Part shown: piece after piece, positions 52,667 to 61,849 of the stretch | How positions within the stretch are numbered: the stretch's first letter is position 1 | How the letters are laid out: each line of letters begins with the position of its first letter | Assembly: GCF_000190575.1 (NCBI RefSeq) | Contig: NC_015164.1 | Coordinates: 372,001-436,000 of the forward strand | Source of the DNA: Phocaeicola salanitronis DSM 18170 | Lineage (GTDB): Bacteria; Bacteroidota; Bacteroidia; Bacteroidales; Bacteroidaceae | Direction: 5' to 3' | DNA: 64,000 nucleotides | Program-made: the position numbers and the translations under genes | The notes under the pieces: generated by a model | The model's database searches: none | What the model saw: the letters and a program-made list of their open reading frames with translations, nothing else | Told to the model about the DNA's origin: nothing

Positions 52667-53329
52667 TTATTTTTTAAGATCAAGTTCCTCGATGATTTTA
52701 TTGAAAGCCGGTTCAAGCAGTTCCGTCTGGTTTTTCTCCAATGGGTACAGCGTGGAATATCTCTTTATGGCCACGCTCTGCCTCACCATCGGTGTAACGG
52801 TGCCGACCAGCCCGAGATACCCGATGGTCTGTTCCCGTTGCCGTATCTCTTCCGCCTTCCTCTCGGCCGCGTTGATTCGGTTGGGGATGAAAATCAGGCC
52901 GGCTGATGACACCGACTTCAGAGCCTTGACGAATATGCCTGTGGCGTCCACAGTGTCCGCGTCGAATGATATGGGTATTATTGCCGTATCCGCTGATTGG
53001 TAGATGTATGCCAGGTTGCGGTCGTTCAGGTTTCCCGGACAGTCTATCAGTACGATACCCGGCACTTCTTTCAGTTTGCCCATTACCTGCACGAGCCGCT
53101 TATGGTCGGACGTGTCAAGCATCTCCACGTTCCACGGGATCTGTGCGTCCGGTGCGGCGTCCTTTTCACGTTGGCGGTGACGGAACAGCGATGCCTGAAG
53201 GTCCGCATCTATCACAAATGAGGGGAAGCCATGCTCTATAAGATGATTTGCGAACAAGGCACAGAGGGTCGTCTTGCCAACGCCTCCTTTGATGTTGCTG
53301 AATATGACAATCTTGTTTTTCATGTCCAT
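52667..53329 (-). CDS. ParA-family ATPase
   Basis: 220 residues. The deviant Walker A motif NIKGGVGKTTLC (12-23) and VLIDCPGN Walker B mark a ParA/Soj-type ATPase. It drives partition or positions the transfer apparatus in conjugative elements (TraA type). It is co-transcribed with the DUF3408-like gene. AT-rich repeats lie on both sides of the pair and are candidate binding sites. Confidence 0.9.
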   Translation of the reverse strand: MDMKNKIVIFSNIKGGVGKTTLCALFANHLIEHGFPSFVIDADLQASLFRHRQREKDAAPDAQIPWNVEMLDTSDHKRLVQVMGKLKEVPGIVLIDCPGNLNDRNLAYIYQSADTAIIPISFDADTVDATGIFVKALKSVSSAGLIFIPNRINAAERKAEEIRQREQTIGYLGLVGTVTPMVRQSVAIKRYSTLYPLEKNQTELLEPAFNKIIEELDLKK

Positions 53330-53335
53330 GCGAAT

Positions 53336-53580
53336 TTATGCTATATAATTCACCTACAAAGATACAAAATTATCGGCTCACAGCAAAGGAAAGACAGTTA
53401 ATAATTATATATTTATGATTTTATATATTTATATAATTATATAGTTGTATCTATTTCGTATCTATTTGTATATCAAATATGAAGAATGTCATATAGTGAA
53501 ATTGTACAAGAATGAATATAAGGTGATTGAATTCATTATATATATAATTATATAACTATATAATTATATAATCACACAAT
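53336..53580. repeat. AT-rich repeats upstream of parA
   Basis: Several copies of ATATAATTATA and ATATATTTATA-like units at about 53399-53445 and 53537-53575, with a further partial unit near 53340. No gene is present in the 53330-53632 interval. Confidence 0.65.
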
Positions 53581-53632
53581 AGAAGTCATTCCCGTCTGAA
53601 GGCTTTTCAACAAGGTTGTAGTAATTCAGCTC

Positions 53633-54268
53633 CTACTTACCACCTTGCATTTGAAGCAATCCGTTCACATCACCATTCCCGATATAAGCCAAGCATCTCC
53701 GTATCTTCTCGGCAGACCAATTCCACCATTGCAGCGTTTCAAGTTCCTGTATCACTTCTTCATCGAAACGCTTCCTTATCGGTCGGGCAGGAACACCGCC
53801 GACTATCGTATAGGGCGGCACGTCTTTCGTAACAACGGCACGGGCGGCTATGATTGCCCCATTGCCGATGTGAACACCAGCCATAATCACCGCTTCATAG
53901 CCTATCCACACATCGTTGCCTATCACGATGTCACCTTTGTTGTCCCAAGCCGTTGCCACGTCCGATTTCTCCAAATCCCAGTCTTCATAAAAGAGCGGGA
54001 AGGTGTAAGTGGATAGGGATTTTAAGGTATGGTTGGCACAGTTGAACAGGAATTTCGCGCCGCAGGCAATGGAACAGAACTTGCCGATTATCAGCCGCTC
54101 GTGGTTGATAGGGTAATGGTAAAGCACATTATTTTGCTCGAAAAGCAACGGGTCGGACACAAAATCATTATAGATGGTATAGTCTCCCACCTCGATAGAC
54201 GGGGCTTTCACGACGGCATTCAGGTACACGGTCTGCGTGTCGCCTGTGCGTGGATATATCTTTTTCAT
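53633..54268 (-). CDS. Vat/CatB-type xenobiotic acetyltransferase
   Basis: 211 residues, a left-handed beta-helix acetyltransferase. The hexapeptide repeats run through [20 protein letters not shown] and [13 protein letters not shown]; the likely catalytic His is in [18 protein letters not shown]. The family O-acetylates streptogramin A or chloramphenicol with acetyl-CoA. The overall look is closest to Vat, but the substrate cannot be fixed by eye. It starts 15 nt after the MATE pump gene, as a resistance operon. Confidence 0.85.
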   Translation of the reverse strand: MKKIYPRTGDTQTVYLNAVVKAPSIEVGDYTIYNDFVSDPLLFEQNNVLYHYPINHERLIIGKFCSIACGAKFLFNCANHTLKSLSTYTFPLFYEDWDLEKSDVATAWDNKGDIVIGNDVWIGYEAVIMAGVHIGNGAIIAARAVVTKDVPPYTIVGGVPARPIRKRFDEEVIQELETLQWWNWSAEKIRRCLAYIGNGDVNGLLQMQGGK

Positions 54269-54283
54269 TATGACGTTCTGTTC

Positions 54284-55573
54284 TTAATAGTGTTTATATT
54301 TCAGATAAATGACAGAAAGCAAGCCGAGTAATATCACATACAGATATTCTGCTGTCCAATAAACGGACAATGACGTGCTGAAACTGCTTATGCTCCACAA
54401 ATAAATTTGATAAGCCACGATAGTTATCAGTTGGAAGATAAACGTCATGCGTGTCGCCCCCGTACCTGTTACGCTGTTCATATAGACATAGCCGGGCAAG
54501 GCAAAGATGTAGTTCAGCAACATGACTACAAACGGCAAATGGGCAATCTGCATCAGAGCTGTGCTTTCCGTATAAATACCGATAATCGGACGATAGAAAA
54601 TCACGGCAAGGATGACCAGCGGAAAGCCGATGGCATATCCCAAACGGACAACACAGTTACATAGCGGGATGACCTGTCTCTTTTGTCCGGCTCCCAACAA
54701 ATTGCTTACCAGCGAACCGGTAGTAGCCGCCAGCGAATTGACGATGACAAAGAACACCGTCGAGACACTGCGTATGACATTGGTAGCTGCCAGTTCCATT
54801 TCTCCCAAATGCTCGACAGCTACGAAGAAAGCAAGCCACGAGGCCACTCCGATAAACGAATGGAACATGCTCCATACGGACACACGACAAACATGATGTA
54901 ACAAACCTTTATCAAAGTTCCAATACAAACCATAAAGCCGTCTGTCCATTTTCCGTAAGACATGAATTGTCAGCACAGCCAATGAACACGCTTCGGCAAA
55001 AGACGATGCGACGGCTGCACCCGCTATCCCCATGTCCCAATGGAATATGAGCAGCCAGTTGCCCGGAATGTTCACCAATACGGCTGTCAGGGCCGCCACG
55101 TTCAAGGCTTTTGTACGGGTAATGCCGACCAGAAACGAGCGTAAGGCAAGGAATGGAAAGGAGAACAGCAGTCCCCATATTCGTCCGTCCAAATAATCAA
55201 TCACGGCATGATAGACTTCCGCAGAAGTTATCAGCCTACTTAGAATCATCGGGGAAAACAGCTTGGAGAACAAACACAAAAGGACAGCAAGTCCCGACAG
55301 GAAAAACAATCCTTGAAAGAACGTCTTCCCTGTTTCGGAATAGTGTTGTTCGCCGTTGCGCCGTGCGACAACAACCTGCAAGCCCAGACTGAAACCGAAG
55401 CCGAGCATATAGACAGCCAGATACCAGATCCCGGCAAGGGCGGATGCGCCCAACTCTATTTCTCCCACATGCCCCAAGAAAATGGCATCGGTAATATTGA
55501 TAAGTTGTTCGATAAGGATGCTCATCATTACAGGAAAGTTGATGAGCCAAATATGCTTATATGTATAGTTCAT
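54284..55573 (-). CDS. MATE-family efflux transporter
   Basis: 429 residues, about 12 hydrophobic helices. The MATE signature is visible near the start (IWLINFPVMMSILIEQLINI, DAIFLGHVGEIELGASALAG) and is repeated in the second half. It exports drugs or dyes in exchange for Na+ or H+. The short end, without a long loop, fits the family's usual 440-460 residues. A 220-nt leader with a short ORF precedes it. Vat/CatB follows. Confidence 0.88.
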   Translation of the reverse strand: MNYTYKHIWLINFPVMMSILIEQLINITDAIFLGHVGEIELGASALAGIWYLAVYMLGFGFSLGLQVVVARRNGEQHYSETGKTFFQGLFFLSGLAVLLCLFSKLFSPMILSRLITSAEVYHAVIDYLDGRIWGLLFSFPFLALRSFLVGITRTKALNVAALTAVLVNIPGNWLLIFHWDMGIAGAAVASSFAEACSLAVLTIHVLRKMDRRLYGLYWNFDKGLLHHVCRVSVWSMFHSFIGVASWLAFFVAVEHLGEMELAATNVIRSVSTVFFVIVNSLAATTGSLVSNLLGAGQKRQVIPLCNCVVRLGYAIGFPLVILAVIFYRPIIGIYTESTALMQIAHLPFVVMLLNYIFALPGYVYMNSVTGTGATRMTFIFQLITIVAYQIYLWSISSFSTSLSVYWTAEYLYVILLGLLSVIYLKYKHY

Positions 55574-55802
55574 TGTTCAACTTGATAGGATGCGACAAGT
55601 CCTGCTGCACGTGGCGGCATGACACATCGCAGGATTATGAATTTGGAATAATGGCAAAACAAGAAAGGACAAACCTGTTATAAGCCTGTCCGTTGCTGAA
55701 TAGCTTGGTTAAAATGCTATCCGTTGAGCGCAGCTATATGCACACTTGCCATTTCATATGGGTTGAACAATTCTATTTTTTTCTGTTACCTTTGCAAAGA
55801 TA
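55574..55802 (-). promoter_or_regulatory. Promoter and structured leader of the MATE-vat operon
   Basis: On the minus strand a perfect -7 box TATCTTTG (55795-55802) lies 222 nt before the MATE start codon. The leader contains an 11-codon ORF, MASVHIAALNG (55752-55717), and dyads downstream of it (for example GGACA/TGTCC and TCCTGC/GCAGGA). No -33 TTTG at standard spacing is visible. The layout fits translational attenuation, but this is inferred. Confidence 0.45.
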
Positions 55803-55910
55803 GCATTTGTTCTTGATTATACCTCCAAGTTTCCAGTTTCTTTTTGTAGGATTTCCAACATTTCCCTCAAATTGACTTCGCTTTTTGGGGGATATGCACA
55901 TTCCGGGTAT

Positions 55911-56417
55911 TCACATCTTGTTTTTAATCCACTTATAAATTCTGGGTGTTACGATTTGCATCAGGCAAAGATTGGCTATACAAATAACCAGGCTTAAAAC
56001 ACCTAACAAAGCGTTTTCTACATTGGAATATTGCTCTTGACCAGCACTTATTGCCATGACGCAATAAGGCAAACATAACACGGTGCTGACAATGGCAGGA
56101 ATATATTTGCGAATGATAAAGAATTGTATAATGTGGGCAACAAAATGCAAGCTGAAAGCCAGTAAACAAATATACCAGAACAACATGTTTCCTGTAATGA
56201 TTGTAGCCATAGTACAAGCACTTATAATAACAAACTCCTCACACACGGCAATGCCGAATGCAGGACTTTGTAGAAAAGACAATTTTGACCGCAATGCAGG
56301 AAACCTCCGGGATAATTCTTTTTCATTTTTTTCAATCCATGCAGGCAGCATAACCATTTCCTCAAACTCATGGAGCATAAACATGATAGGAAGCAAATAT
56401 ATCAATATTAAAGTCAT
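55911..56417 (-). CDS. HXXEE-domain membrane protein
   Basis: 168 residues with four to five membrane helices. The defining motif is FMLHEFEEMVMLPAWIEK near residue 13; a further VCEEF and HFVAHIIQF fit the conserved polar residues of HXXEE proteins (PF13787 type). Possibly metal-dependent; function is unknown. It is the last of a co-directional group that continues upstream to 58478. Confidence 0.75.
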   Translation of the reverse strand: MTLILIYLLPIMFMLHEFEEMVMLPAWIEKNEKELSRRFPALRSKLSFLQSPAFGIAVCEEFVIISACTMATIITGNMLFWYICLLAFSLHFVAHIIQFFIIRKYIPAIVSTVLCLPYCVMAISAGQEQYSNVENALLGVLSLVICIANLCLMQIVTPRIYKWIKNKM

Positions 56418-56423
56418 TCTATT

Positions 56424-56885
56424 CTATATTTTCGTTTCAAATTCAGCAAAATCAGTGTTGCTTGCTTCAATCCGCATCTTACAATGTTGGCTTCCGCGTA
56501 AAATGGATTCACAAATGGTTACTCGGAATGTTCTGTCATTCCACAACGACTGCAAAACATAAAGAATGCTTTGCCTGGAGCATTCACAAAGCAAAGGTGT
56601 CGAAACATAACCTTGTTTATGAAGCCTACAGGTGCATTCCATGAAGTATAAATCATAGACAGAACCTTTCTCTATCGTTTCGCATTTTACTCCCGGCAAT
56701 TCATTGGCTTTGGCGAAAAACTGGTCAAAGTCTCCAGCCGCCTGTTCATACAAGTCTTTATAAATCTGAAGCGTGCCGCATTGCACACAGTTCTTGCCGC
56801 ACTCACGGAAGAAAGTTTCCCTTTGCGCTTCTGGCAGTTTCGTGATACCTTTCTCAAAACCTTTGAACCAATCAGCCAAATCCAT
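56424..56885 (-). CDS. Cysteine-rich protein of unknown function
   Basis: 153 residues with nine to ten Cys, including GKNCVQCG near 33 and CTCRLHKQGY and LCECSR in the middle. The pattern suggests a metal- or cofactor-binding domain like those of enzymes that sense small molecules, but I cannot name the family with confidence. It is 6 nt before the HXXEE gene. Confidence 0.6.
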   Translation of the reverse strand: MDLADWFKGFEKGITKLPEAQRETFFRECGKNCVQCGTLQIYKDLYEQAAGDFDQFFAKANELPGVKCETIEKGSVYDLYFMECTCRLHKQGYVSTPLLCECSRQSILYVLQSLWNDRTFRVTICESILRGSQHCKMRIEASNTDFAEFETKI

Positions 56886-56912
56886 AAATTGCTATTTTAA
56901 GTAGTCAAACTG

Positions 56913-57521
56913 TTATCTTTCTTTTGATATATAAGCAGGGTAATCGTCTTTAGACAAACTTTTCGCTAACGTGTCCGGATTTACATCCCAAAGCGTAGGA
57001 AGATATTCAAACACGGCTTTCCCCTTATCAAGGTGGAAACGGACTTTGGCATCGAAAGCAACAGGCTTATAGTTGTCATCTCCTATAGGGTTGTCTCTAT
57101 ACAACAACTGGTTTTCTTGCCATTTCAGTTCTTTACCGTCAAAGTTCACATCGAATATTCCGCAGACCACAGCTTCCATCGTCTGATTTTGGACTGTTGT
57201 TGAGATACAACGCATATAGCCGGTCATCTGATTAGTGCTTTTCCTCATAGCCAGCTCATAGCGGAACACACTCGTCCCGGTATAATCTTTGGCAATAGTC
57301 ATTCTTGAGCCTTTCCCATTCATATTATAAATCAGTTCATGCGTGACTGTAGTCATATTGAAGCCAAAGCCGTTTTCGGTTTTTGCCAAATCGGAAAACA
57401 CTATCTTGTCGCTATACACGCCTTCTAACTTTCCGTTGTCAAGTTGATAGACTACATCATCCGTAAATAAATTCTTGCCAATGATATTTTCCTTCAGGAA
57501 TTGAATTATTTCGTCTTTCAT
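56913..57521 (-). CDS. Unknown soluble protein
   Basis: 202 residues with no signal peptide or membrane segment. Many beta strands (VYQLDNGKLEGVYSDKIVFS, NMTTVTHELIYNMNGKGSRM, FDVNFDGKELKW) suggest a lipocalin- or barrel-like fold. No function is assigned. Spacing to both neighbours is short (12-28 nt), so it is in the same operon. Confidence 0.55.
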   Translation of the reverse strand: MKDEIIQFLKENIIGKNLFTDDVVYQLDNGKLEGVYSDKIVFSDLAKTENGFGFNMTTVTHELIYNMNGKGSRMTIAKDYTGTSVFRYELAMRKSTNQMTGYMRCISTTVQNQTMEAVVCGIFDVNFDGKELKWQENQLLYRDNPIGDDNYKPVAFDAKVRFHLDKGKAVFEYLPTLWDVNPDTLAKSLSKDDYPAYISKER

Positions 57522-57533
57522 ATCTATTTCTTT

Positions 57534-57926
57534 TTAAGCGAATCTGCATTTCTTCGTCACGATTGGTGATAACAAAGTAGTCGCCAGAACCAGCAACCAC
57601 AAATTGCCGGACAACGGATTGTAAGCGGCTAAAAGTTCCGAAACAGTACTGCCTCCCGCCAGTCCTGCGGCAAATTCAAAAACAATCGTCAACAATGCCC
57701 AGCCTATCCCAATCAACCAACTATCTTTGGAGGTAAAGGCTTTTATTATTCGCGGAAGCAGTAGCCAAGTAATCAGAAAAATACATACGCTTAGTGTAAT
57801 TCCGCTAACGGGCAATGCCCATTCCTCTCCGATGGTCTTCGCCAATACATATTCCCGCAGCCCGCCATTGAGAATGGCCACGGGAATAAAACAGAGCCAG
57901 ACGGGAAGAGATTTTAGGACGTTCAT
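57534..57926 (-). CDS. Unknown membrane protein
   Basis: 130 residues with four hydrophobic helices (LPVWLCFIPVAILNGG, LPVSGITLSVCIFLITWLLL, WLIGIGWALLTIVFEFAAGL, LWLLVLATTLLSPIV). No domain is recognised. It lies 9 nt after the GNAT gene. Confidence 0.55.
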   Translation of the reverse strand: MNVLKSLPVWLCFIPVAILNGGLREYVLAKTIGEEWALPVSGITLSVCIFLITWLLLPRIIKAFTSKDSWLIGIGWALLTIVFEFAAGLAGGSTVSELLAAYNPLSGNLWLLVLATTLLSPIVTKKCRFA

Positions 57927-57935
57927 ATTCTTTTA

Positions 57936-58478
57936 TTATTTTTCCCATTCCTCCTTCGTCATCCGCATGAAATGCTCCGTGCGGACATCGCCAAGCGGGG
58001 AGGTCTTGCCTTCTTCCGTATGATGGAAACGGAAACCGCATTTCTCCATCACCCGGCAGGATTTCGTATTGCCGTCATAATACCCGCACCAGACGGCGGT
58101 CATTCCCAAATCCTCAAAACACCTTCGCAGCAGGCGGCGCACGGCCTCTGGTATAAGACCCTGTCCCCAGAACGGCCTGCCTATCCAGTAGCCTATTTCA
58201 GCCTCGCCTGCCTGCATTTGAGCACTGTGCAGACCTTCTCCGTCCATGATTCCTGCGCTCCCGACAGGCTCGCCTGTCTCTTTCAGGACCACAGCATAGG
58301 TCTCCGGAGCGGAAAACACAGTCCGGATCACATTCAGGCTGTCTTCCACAGAAGTATGAGGAGGCCAGCCCGCAATAGGGCCGATTTCGGGATCCCGGGC
58401 GTATTTATATAAGGATTCTGCATCCGACTCTTGCCAGGGACGCAATATAAGTCGCTCTGTAACTATCTCTTTATCCAT
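57936..58478 (-). CDS. GNAT-family N-acetyltransferase (RimJ/RimL-like)
   Basis: 180 residues. It opens with IVTERLILRPWQESDAESLY and contains EIGYWIGRPFWGQGLIPEAV with the acetyl-CoA pyrophosphate loop (GQGL), and ends in NTKSCRVMEKCGFRF. Such enzymes acetylate ribosomal-protein N-termini or small amines. It is the first gene of the 58478-55911 group. Confidence 0.85.
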   Translation of the reverse strand: MDKEIVTERLILRPWQESDAESLYKYARDPEIGPIAGWPPHTSVEDSLNVIRTVFSAPETYAVVLKETGEPVGSAGIMDGEGLHSAQMQAGEAEIGYWIGRPFWGQGLIPEAVRRLLRRCFEDLGMTAVWCGYYDGNTKSCRVMEKCGFRFHHTEEGKTSPLGDVRTEHFMRMTKEEWEK

Positions 58479-58494
58479 TGTTAAGACTTTAATT

Positions 58495-59127
58495 TCACTC
58501 TGTTTCTTCTGTTCCCTTTTTCCGTCTCGGTCCTTTGGTCCGTCCTCTGTTCAAATCGACATTGTATTTGTTCAGAATACGGAATATCGAACTCCTGCTG
58601 CTGAATCCGCTTACATTGGCAATGTCGTCCATAGAATAACCGGCATTGTACATATCCACGATGGTTCTTTCCCGTTCACTCCGGGATAAAGTCTTCATCG
58701 TCTTGGCCGGAGATTTGATGTTCTTTTGGAACAGCATGATATGGCTGGAAGACTTCCGCAATGCGGCTATTTCTTCCGGAAGAGCTCCAATCATTTCAAG
58801 AACCTCCGCCGCTGTAGTTTCCTTGAACAGTTCATTTCGGCTGTCAATTCGGTCATGAATGGAAATCAGACGCACGACCTTGATTCTGCACATCTCTATG
58901 CAGACGGCAAGTTCCCGCACTCCGCGAACCGCGTTACTGAACTTCGATACCACAAGCTCGTCACCCCGGTCAAGGGCATTCATGAGCTGTTTCCATTGCG
59001 GACGCATCAGCTCATGGTCAGTCTCTTCCTCAATCACCTGTACACAGCCGAATTTCAACATCCATTCCTTATCGGCCTCGTATGAATCATAGTGATTAGC
59101 CTTGAATATGTATCCAACTTTTGCCAT
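58495..59127 (-). CDS. Serine-recombinase-like protein lacking the catalytic serine
   Basis: 210 residues with the layout of a small resolvase: a catalytic-domain fold (about 1-135) followed by a Hin-like HTH (DMYNAGYSMDDIANVSGFSS, then IFRILNKYNVDL). The motif where active enzymes read Y-x-R-x-S is GYIFKANHYDS, so both Arg and Ser are missing. The second Arg region reads VSKFSNAVRGVREL. I recall the family as conserved in Bacteroides elements, so it probably works as a DNA-binding regulator and is not simply decayed. Confidence 0.75.
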   Translation of the reverse strand: MAKVGYIFKANHYDSYEADKEWMLKFGCVQVIEEETDHELMRPQWKQLMNALDRGDELVVSKFSNAVRGVRELAVCIEMCRIKVVRLISIHDRIDSRNELFKETTAAEVLEMIGALPEEIAALRKSSSHIMLFQKNIKSPAKTMKTLSRSERERTIVDMYNAGYSMDDIANVSGFSSRSSIFRILNKYNVDLNRGRTKGPRRKKGTEETE

Positions 59128-59364
59128 TGTCTTATGCTGAAAATAATAACCGATGCAAAGATAATGTTTTTTGTTTGTCTGAAATCATACTCCGGCATAT
59201 TTATTCTAAAAATCGTATTCTGAACTTACTTTTTCTTTCACTTGTTTTCATTGGAAATCATACTGTTGAATATGAATAAAAATAATCATCAAAATGTGGT
59301 TTTAAATCGCGTTTTATGGCAAATATTGTATAGTTTTGTGTCGTTTTTAGTCTGAAATTTCAAG
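59128..59364. promoter_or_regulatory. Divergent intergenic region with -7 box for the lipoprotein operon
   Basis: A perfect -7 box TAGTTTTG (59331-59338) lies 26 nt before ATG 59365. ACATTTTG-type and TTTTAAATCGCG sequences nearby may bind the recombinase-like regulator encoded on the other side. Confidence 0.4.
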
Positions 59365-60414
59365 ATGATAGATACAAAATCATATTCAAAATCAAGGTCT
59401 CTTTTGGCCGGGTTGGTTGCCGCATCGGTAGCCATGTTCCTGTCCGTATCTTGTAGTAACGGAAATGGCAGTGCCGAATCGTCAATGAAAGAAGATCCTG
59501 CCGGAATATACGGAAAGTTCCTGAGTGAAATTAGAAACATGGACAGCCTCCCGACGGAAGAGCTGGCAATCCATATCAACCGGTGGCAGTCCCTCAAGGA
59601 TTCCGTCTTTTTCTATGCGGCACAGGACACTTCCGGCAATCCCCATTCCGACCTGTACGGTAAATGCAACGAGGTTCACGATTCTCTCCGCACGGAGTTC
59701 ACCCGTCTGGCAGGGTCAGCACCGCGTTCCTATCAGAACGTGTTTGTGCTCAAGGAAAGGACTTCTCCCTATTGCGACGACAAAGAACTGGCAGACGCGG
59801 CAGACAGTATAAGGCCTTTTTTTGTTTCTCTTGACAGTATTCCGCCCCTTGCCATTGATGGCAACGGCATTCGTTCAGCATACCGTCGGTTACTTGCCCG
59901 AACGTTGCAGGGTGGAATACATAATCTTACCGACTTGAAAACTTTCATCCGAGACGAGGATGTAATGTTCCGCATATTTCTTACACACCTTGATGGTCTG
60001 ACTGGAGAGGATGTGTCGGATTTGACAAAAGACACGGAACGATGCTGCTCGCTGGTTTTTCTCGCTGCGGAGAAAAAGGAGATATCCTACCGGGATGCAA
60101 TGATATACATGGCCATGCGTACCAACCGCCGGATTATACAGAATGCGGTTGCCTGCCTCAATGACATCCGCGAGGACAAAGTGAAATCCAGGGCGCAGGC
60201 ATTCGGATATGCGTGCATGATACTGCAGCCCTACATCTCGATGGACGGCATTTGTATGGCCTTGCTTTCCGGATACGAAAAAGAGAAGTTGCGCCACATT
60301 GCGGAACAGACGCCTGCGGCTTTTACCCGGCTGGGAGATGTCCTGCAGTCGGACAATAACGGACTGGCGGAACTGCCCGGCACGCTGATGGGGATATACA
60401 TCCGGACATTATGA
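59365..60414 (+). CDS. Predicted lipoprotein, unknown function
   Basis: 349 residues. A signal peptide (LLAGLVAASVAMFLSVSC) ends in a lipobox with C30. The mature part is helical and acidic with few aromatic residues. No domain is recognised. It overlaps the next gene by 4 nt (ATGA) and heads a four-gene coupled operon that continues toward the relaxase, which suggests a link with element transfer or surface functions. Confidence 0.65.
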   Translation: MIDTKSYSKSRSLLAGLVAASVAMFLSVSCSNGNGSAESSMKEDPAGIYGKFLSEIRNMDSLPTEELAIHINRWQSLKDSVFFYAAQDTSGNPHSDLYGKCNEVHDSLRTEFTRLAGSAPRSYQNVFVLKERTSPYCDDKELADAADSIRPFFVSLDSIPPLAIDGNGIRSAYRRLLARTLQGGIHNLTDLKTFIRDEDVMFRIFLTHLDGLTGEDVSDLTKDTERCCSLVFLAAEKKEISYRDAMIYMAMRTNRRIIQNAVACLNDIREDKVKSRAQAFGYACMILQPYISMDGICMALLSGYEKEKLRHIAEQTPAAFTRLGDVLQSDNNGLAELPGTLMGIYIRTL

Positions 60415-60884
60415 ACGAAACACAAACAGACATGAATATGCTACGACATTTTCTGAACGATTTCCTTTCTTTCGTCCCGTTGCAGTTGCCGCAGCTTCTC
60501 GACGTGACGACAATGGAGGAACCGCAGTTCTACGGAGACTATGTACTGCTTACATTTCCTCTGCGCGACACCTACGAGTTGGAAGAGGTAATGGACATGT
60601 TCGAGGACGACATGGAACTGATTACGCTGTACCACCATATCCCGATGCCGACGGAGCAGTACGGGCACAGCACCTGTGCGTACTCCAATCCCGCATTCGG
60701 GCAGATGTTCAAGATGAACACCAAGACCGATGCCGATGGCAGGGTCAGCTGCGTTTTCGCCACTATTTACGATTCGCTCGATCTGATGTACGGCGACCTT
60801 TGCCTTGATCTTAAACTGCATTCGAAAAGTGGCACATTGAAATACAGGAGGAACAAGGAAGACTTATTGATGGATTTTATATGA
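60411..60884 (+). CDS. Unknown protein of mobilization region
   Basis: 157 residues, acidic (LEEVMDMFEDDMELITLYHH). No motif is recognised. Coupled by 4-nt overlaps to both neighbours. Confidence 0.6.
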   Translation: MNETQTDMNMLRHFLNDFLSFVPLQLPQLLDVTTMEEPQFYGDYVLLTFPLRDTYELEEVMDMFEDDMELITLYHHIPMPTEQYGHSTCAYSNPAFGQMFKMNTKTDADGRVSCVFATIYDSLDLMYGDLCLDLKLHSKSGTLKYRRNKEDLLMDFI

Positions 60885-61276
60885 GAAATACATTGTACCG
60901 ACAGATGGTGTACTGGATCAATGCACACAGGACATGGATTGAGGTGGCCGATGCCAGCCTTTACAGGGAGCACGTCATCGCAAGGAGCGACAGGACAGAC
61001 TACCTCGTTTCCCGCACGCTGGTCCTACGGGCATTCAAGCCGAACGGAGGCTGTGCCGAAGGCACCGTGTGGAACATTCCCGAACACGATTTGGACAGGG
61101 CGTTGGCCACATTGCGCAAGCAGGACAGGCAGTTCCGTCAGCGAATCAAGAAAGCCGCCATGTATCTCACGGCTCCAGATGCAGAAGCCATCATACTGTT
61201 GGCCACACACGGCATTGTACGTTTGGAGCTGCTTGAACAGCCCATACATTTGACATCAAAGCCATCCTACCTATGA
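60881..61276 (+). CDS. Unknown basic protein of mobilization region
   Basis: 131 residues (MVYWINAHRTWIEVADASLY, EHDLDRALATLRKQDRQFRQ). Basic in the middle (RKQDRQFRQRIKKAAMY), which could bind nucleic acid. Overlaps both neighbours by 4 nt. Confidence 0.55.
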   Translation: MRNTLYRQMVYWINAHRTWIEVADASLYREHVIARSDRTDYLVSRTLVLRAFKPNGGCAEGTVWNIPEHDLDRALATLRKQDRQFRQRIKKAAMYLTAPDAEAIILLATHGIVRLELLEQPIHLTSKPSYL

Positions 61277-61791
61277 CCAGCCTTCTATTACAATTTGTAT
61301 TCATAGCACTGCTTGTCATTCTGCCGATGGCGTTGTACAGGAGCCGCCGTTCCTTCATGGCAGTATTCTACCGTGCCATGACAGACAATGCCCAGGCCCG
61401 CAAATTCTACACGCAGGTGCTTGTGGTCCTGTTGCTCCTTTTCCATTATGTCTATACGACCGGACATCCCGGACAGTTCGGCACGGTATTGTCTGCCATC
61501 GTATGTGCCGCCATGTTCTCCGCCAGGAGGACGGACAGATGGCTCCGCAAGCTGCTCGACCGTCCGAAGGCATTTGTCGCCTGCGGCGTCTTCGCACTGG
61601 CTGTATGTATCGTGCCGCAGTTGTTCACCCTGTCCGTTACCGTCTCATATATCCTTCTGGCAGCCCTGTTCTATCCCTCCGGCAGAGTTCTGGCCGAATG
61701 GGAGGACCGGGACAGGAGACTTTACCTGTCGGAACATCCGGATGAGATGTCCGACATCTACCATTGCAATCATCACGCGAGGCTGCCATGA
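61273..61791 (+). CDS. Membrane protein of mobilization region
   Basis: 172 residues with about four to five hydrophobic helices (LLQFVFIALLVILPMALY, VLVVLLLLFHYVYT, TVLSAIVCAAMF, FVACGVFALAVCIV, YILLAALFYP) and a cytoplasmic tail rich in His and Asp. Function unknown. Last gene of the lipoprotein operon. Confidence 0.6.
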   Translation: MTSLLLQFVFIALLVILPMALYRSRRSFMAVFYRAMTDNAQARKFYTQVLVVLLLLFHYVYTTGHPGQFGTVLSAIVCAAMFSARRTDRWLRKLLDRPKAFVACGVFALAVCIVPQLFTLSVTVSYILLAALFYPSGRVLAEWEDRDRRLYLSEHPDEMSDIYHCNHHARLP

Positions 61792-61849
61792 TAATGCGGA
61801 CAGAAGCGGCCTTATCTTATCCGCACAATAGTCAATCACAAAAAACAGA

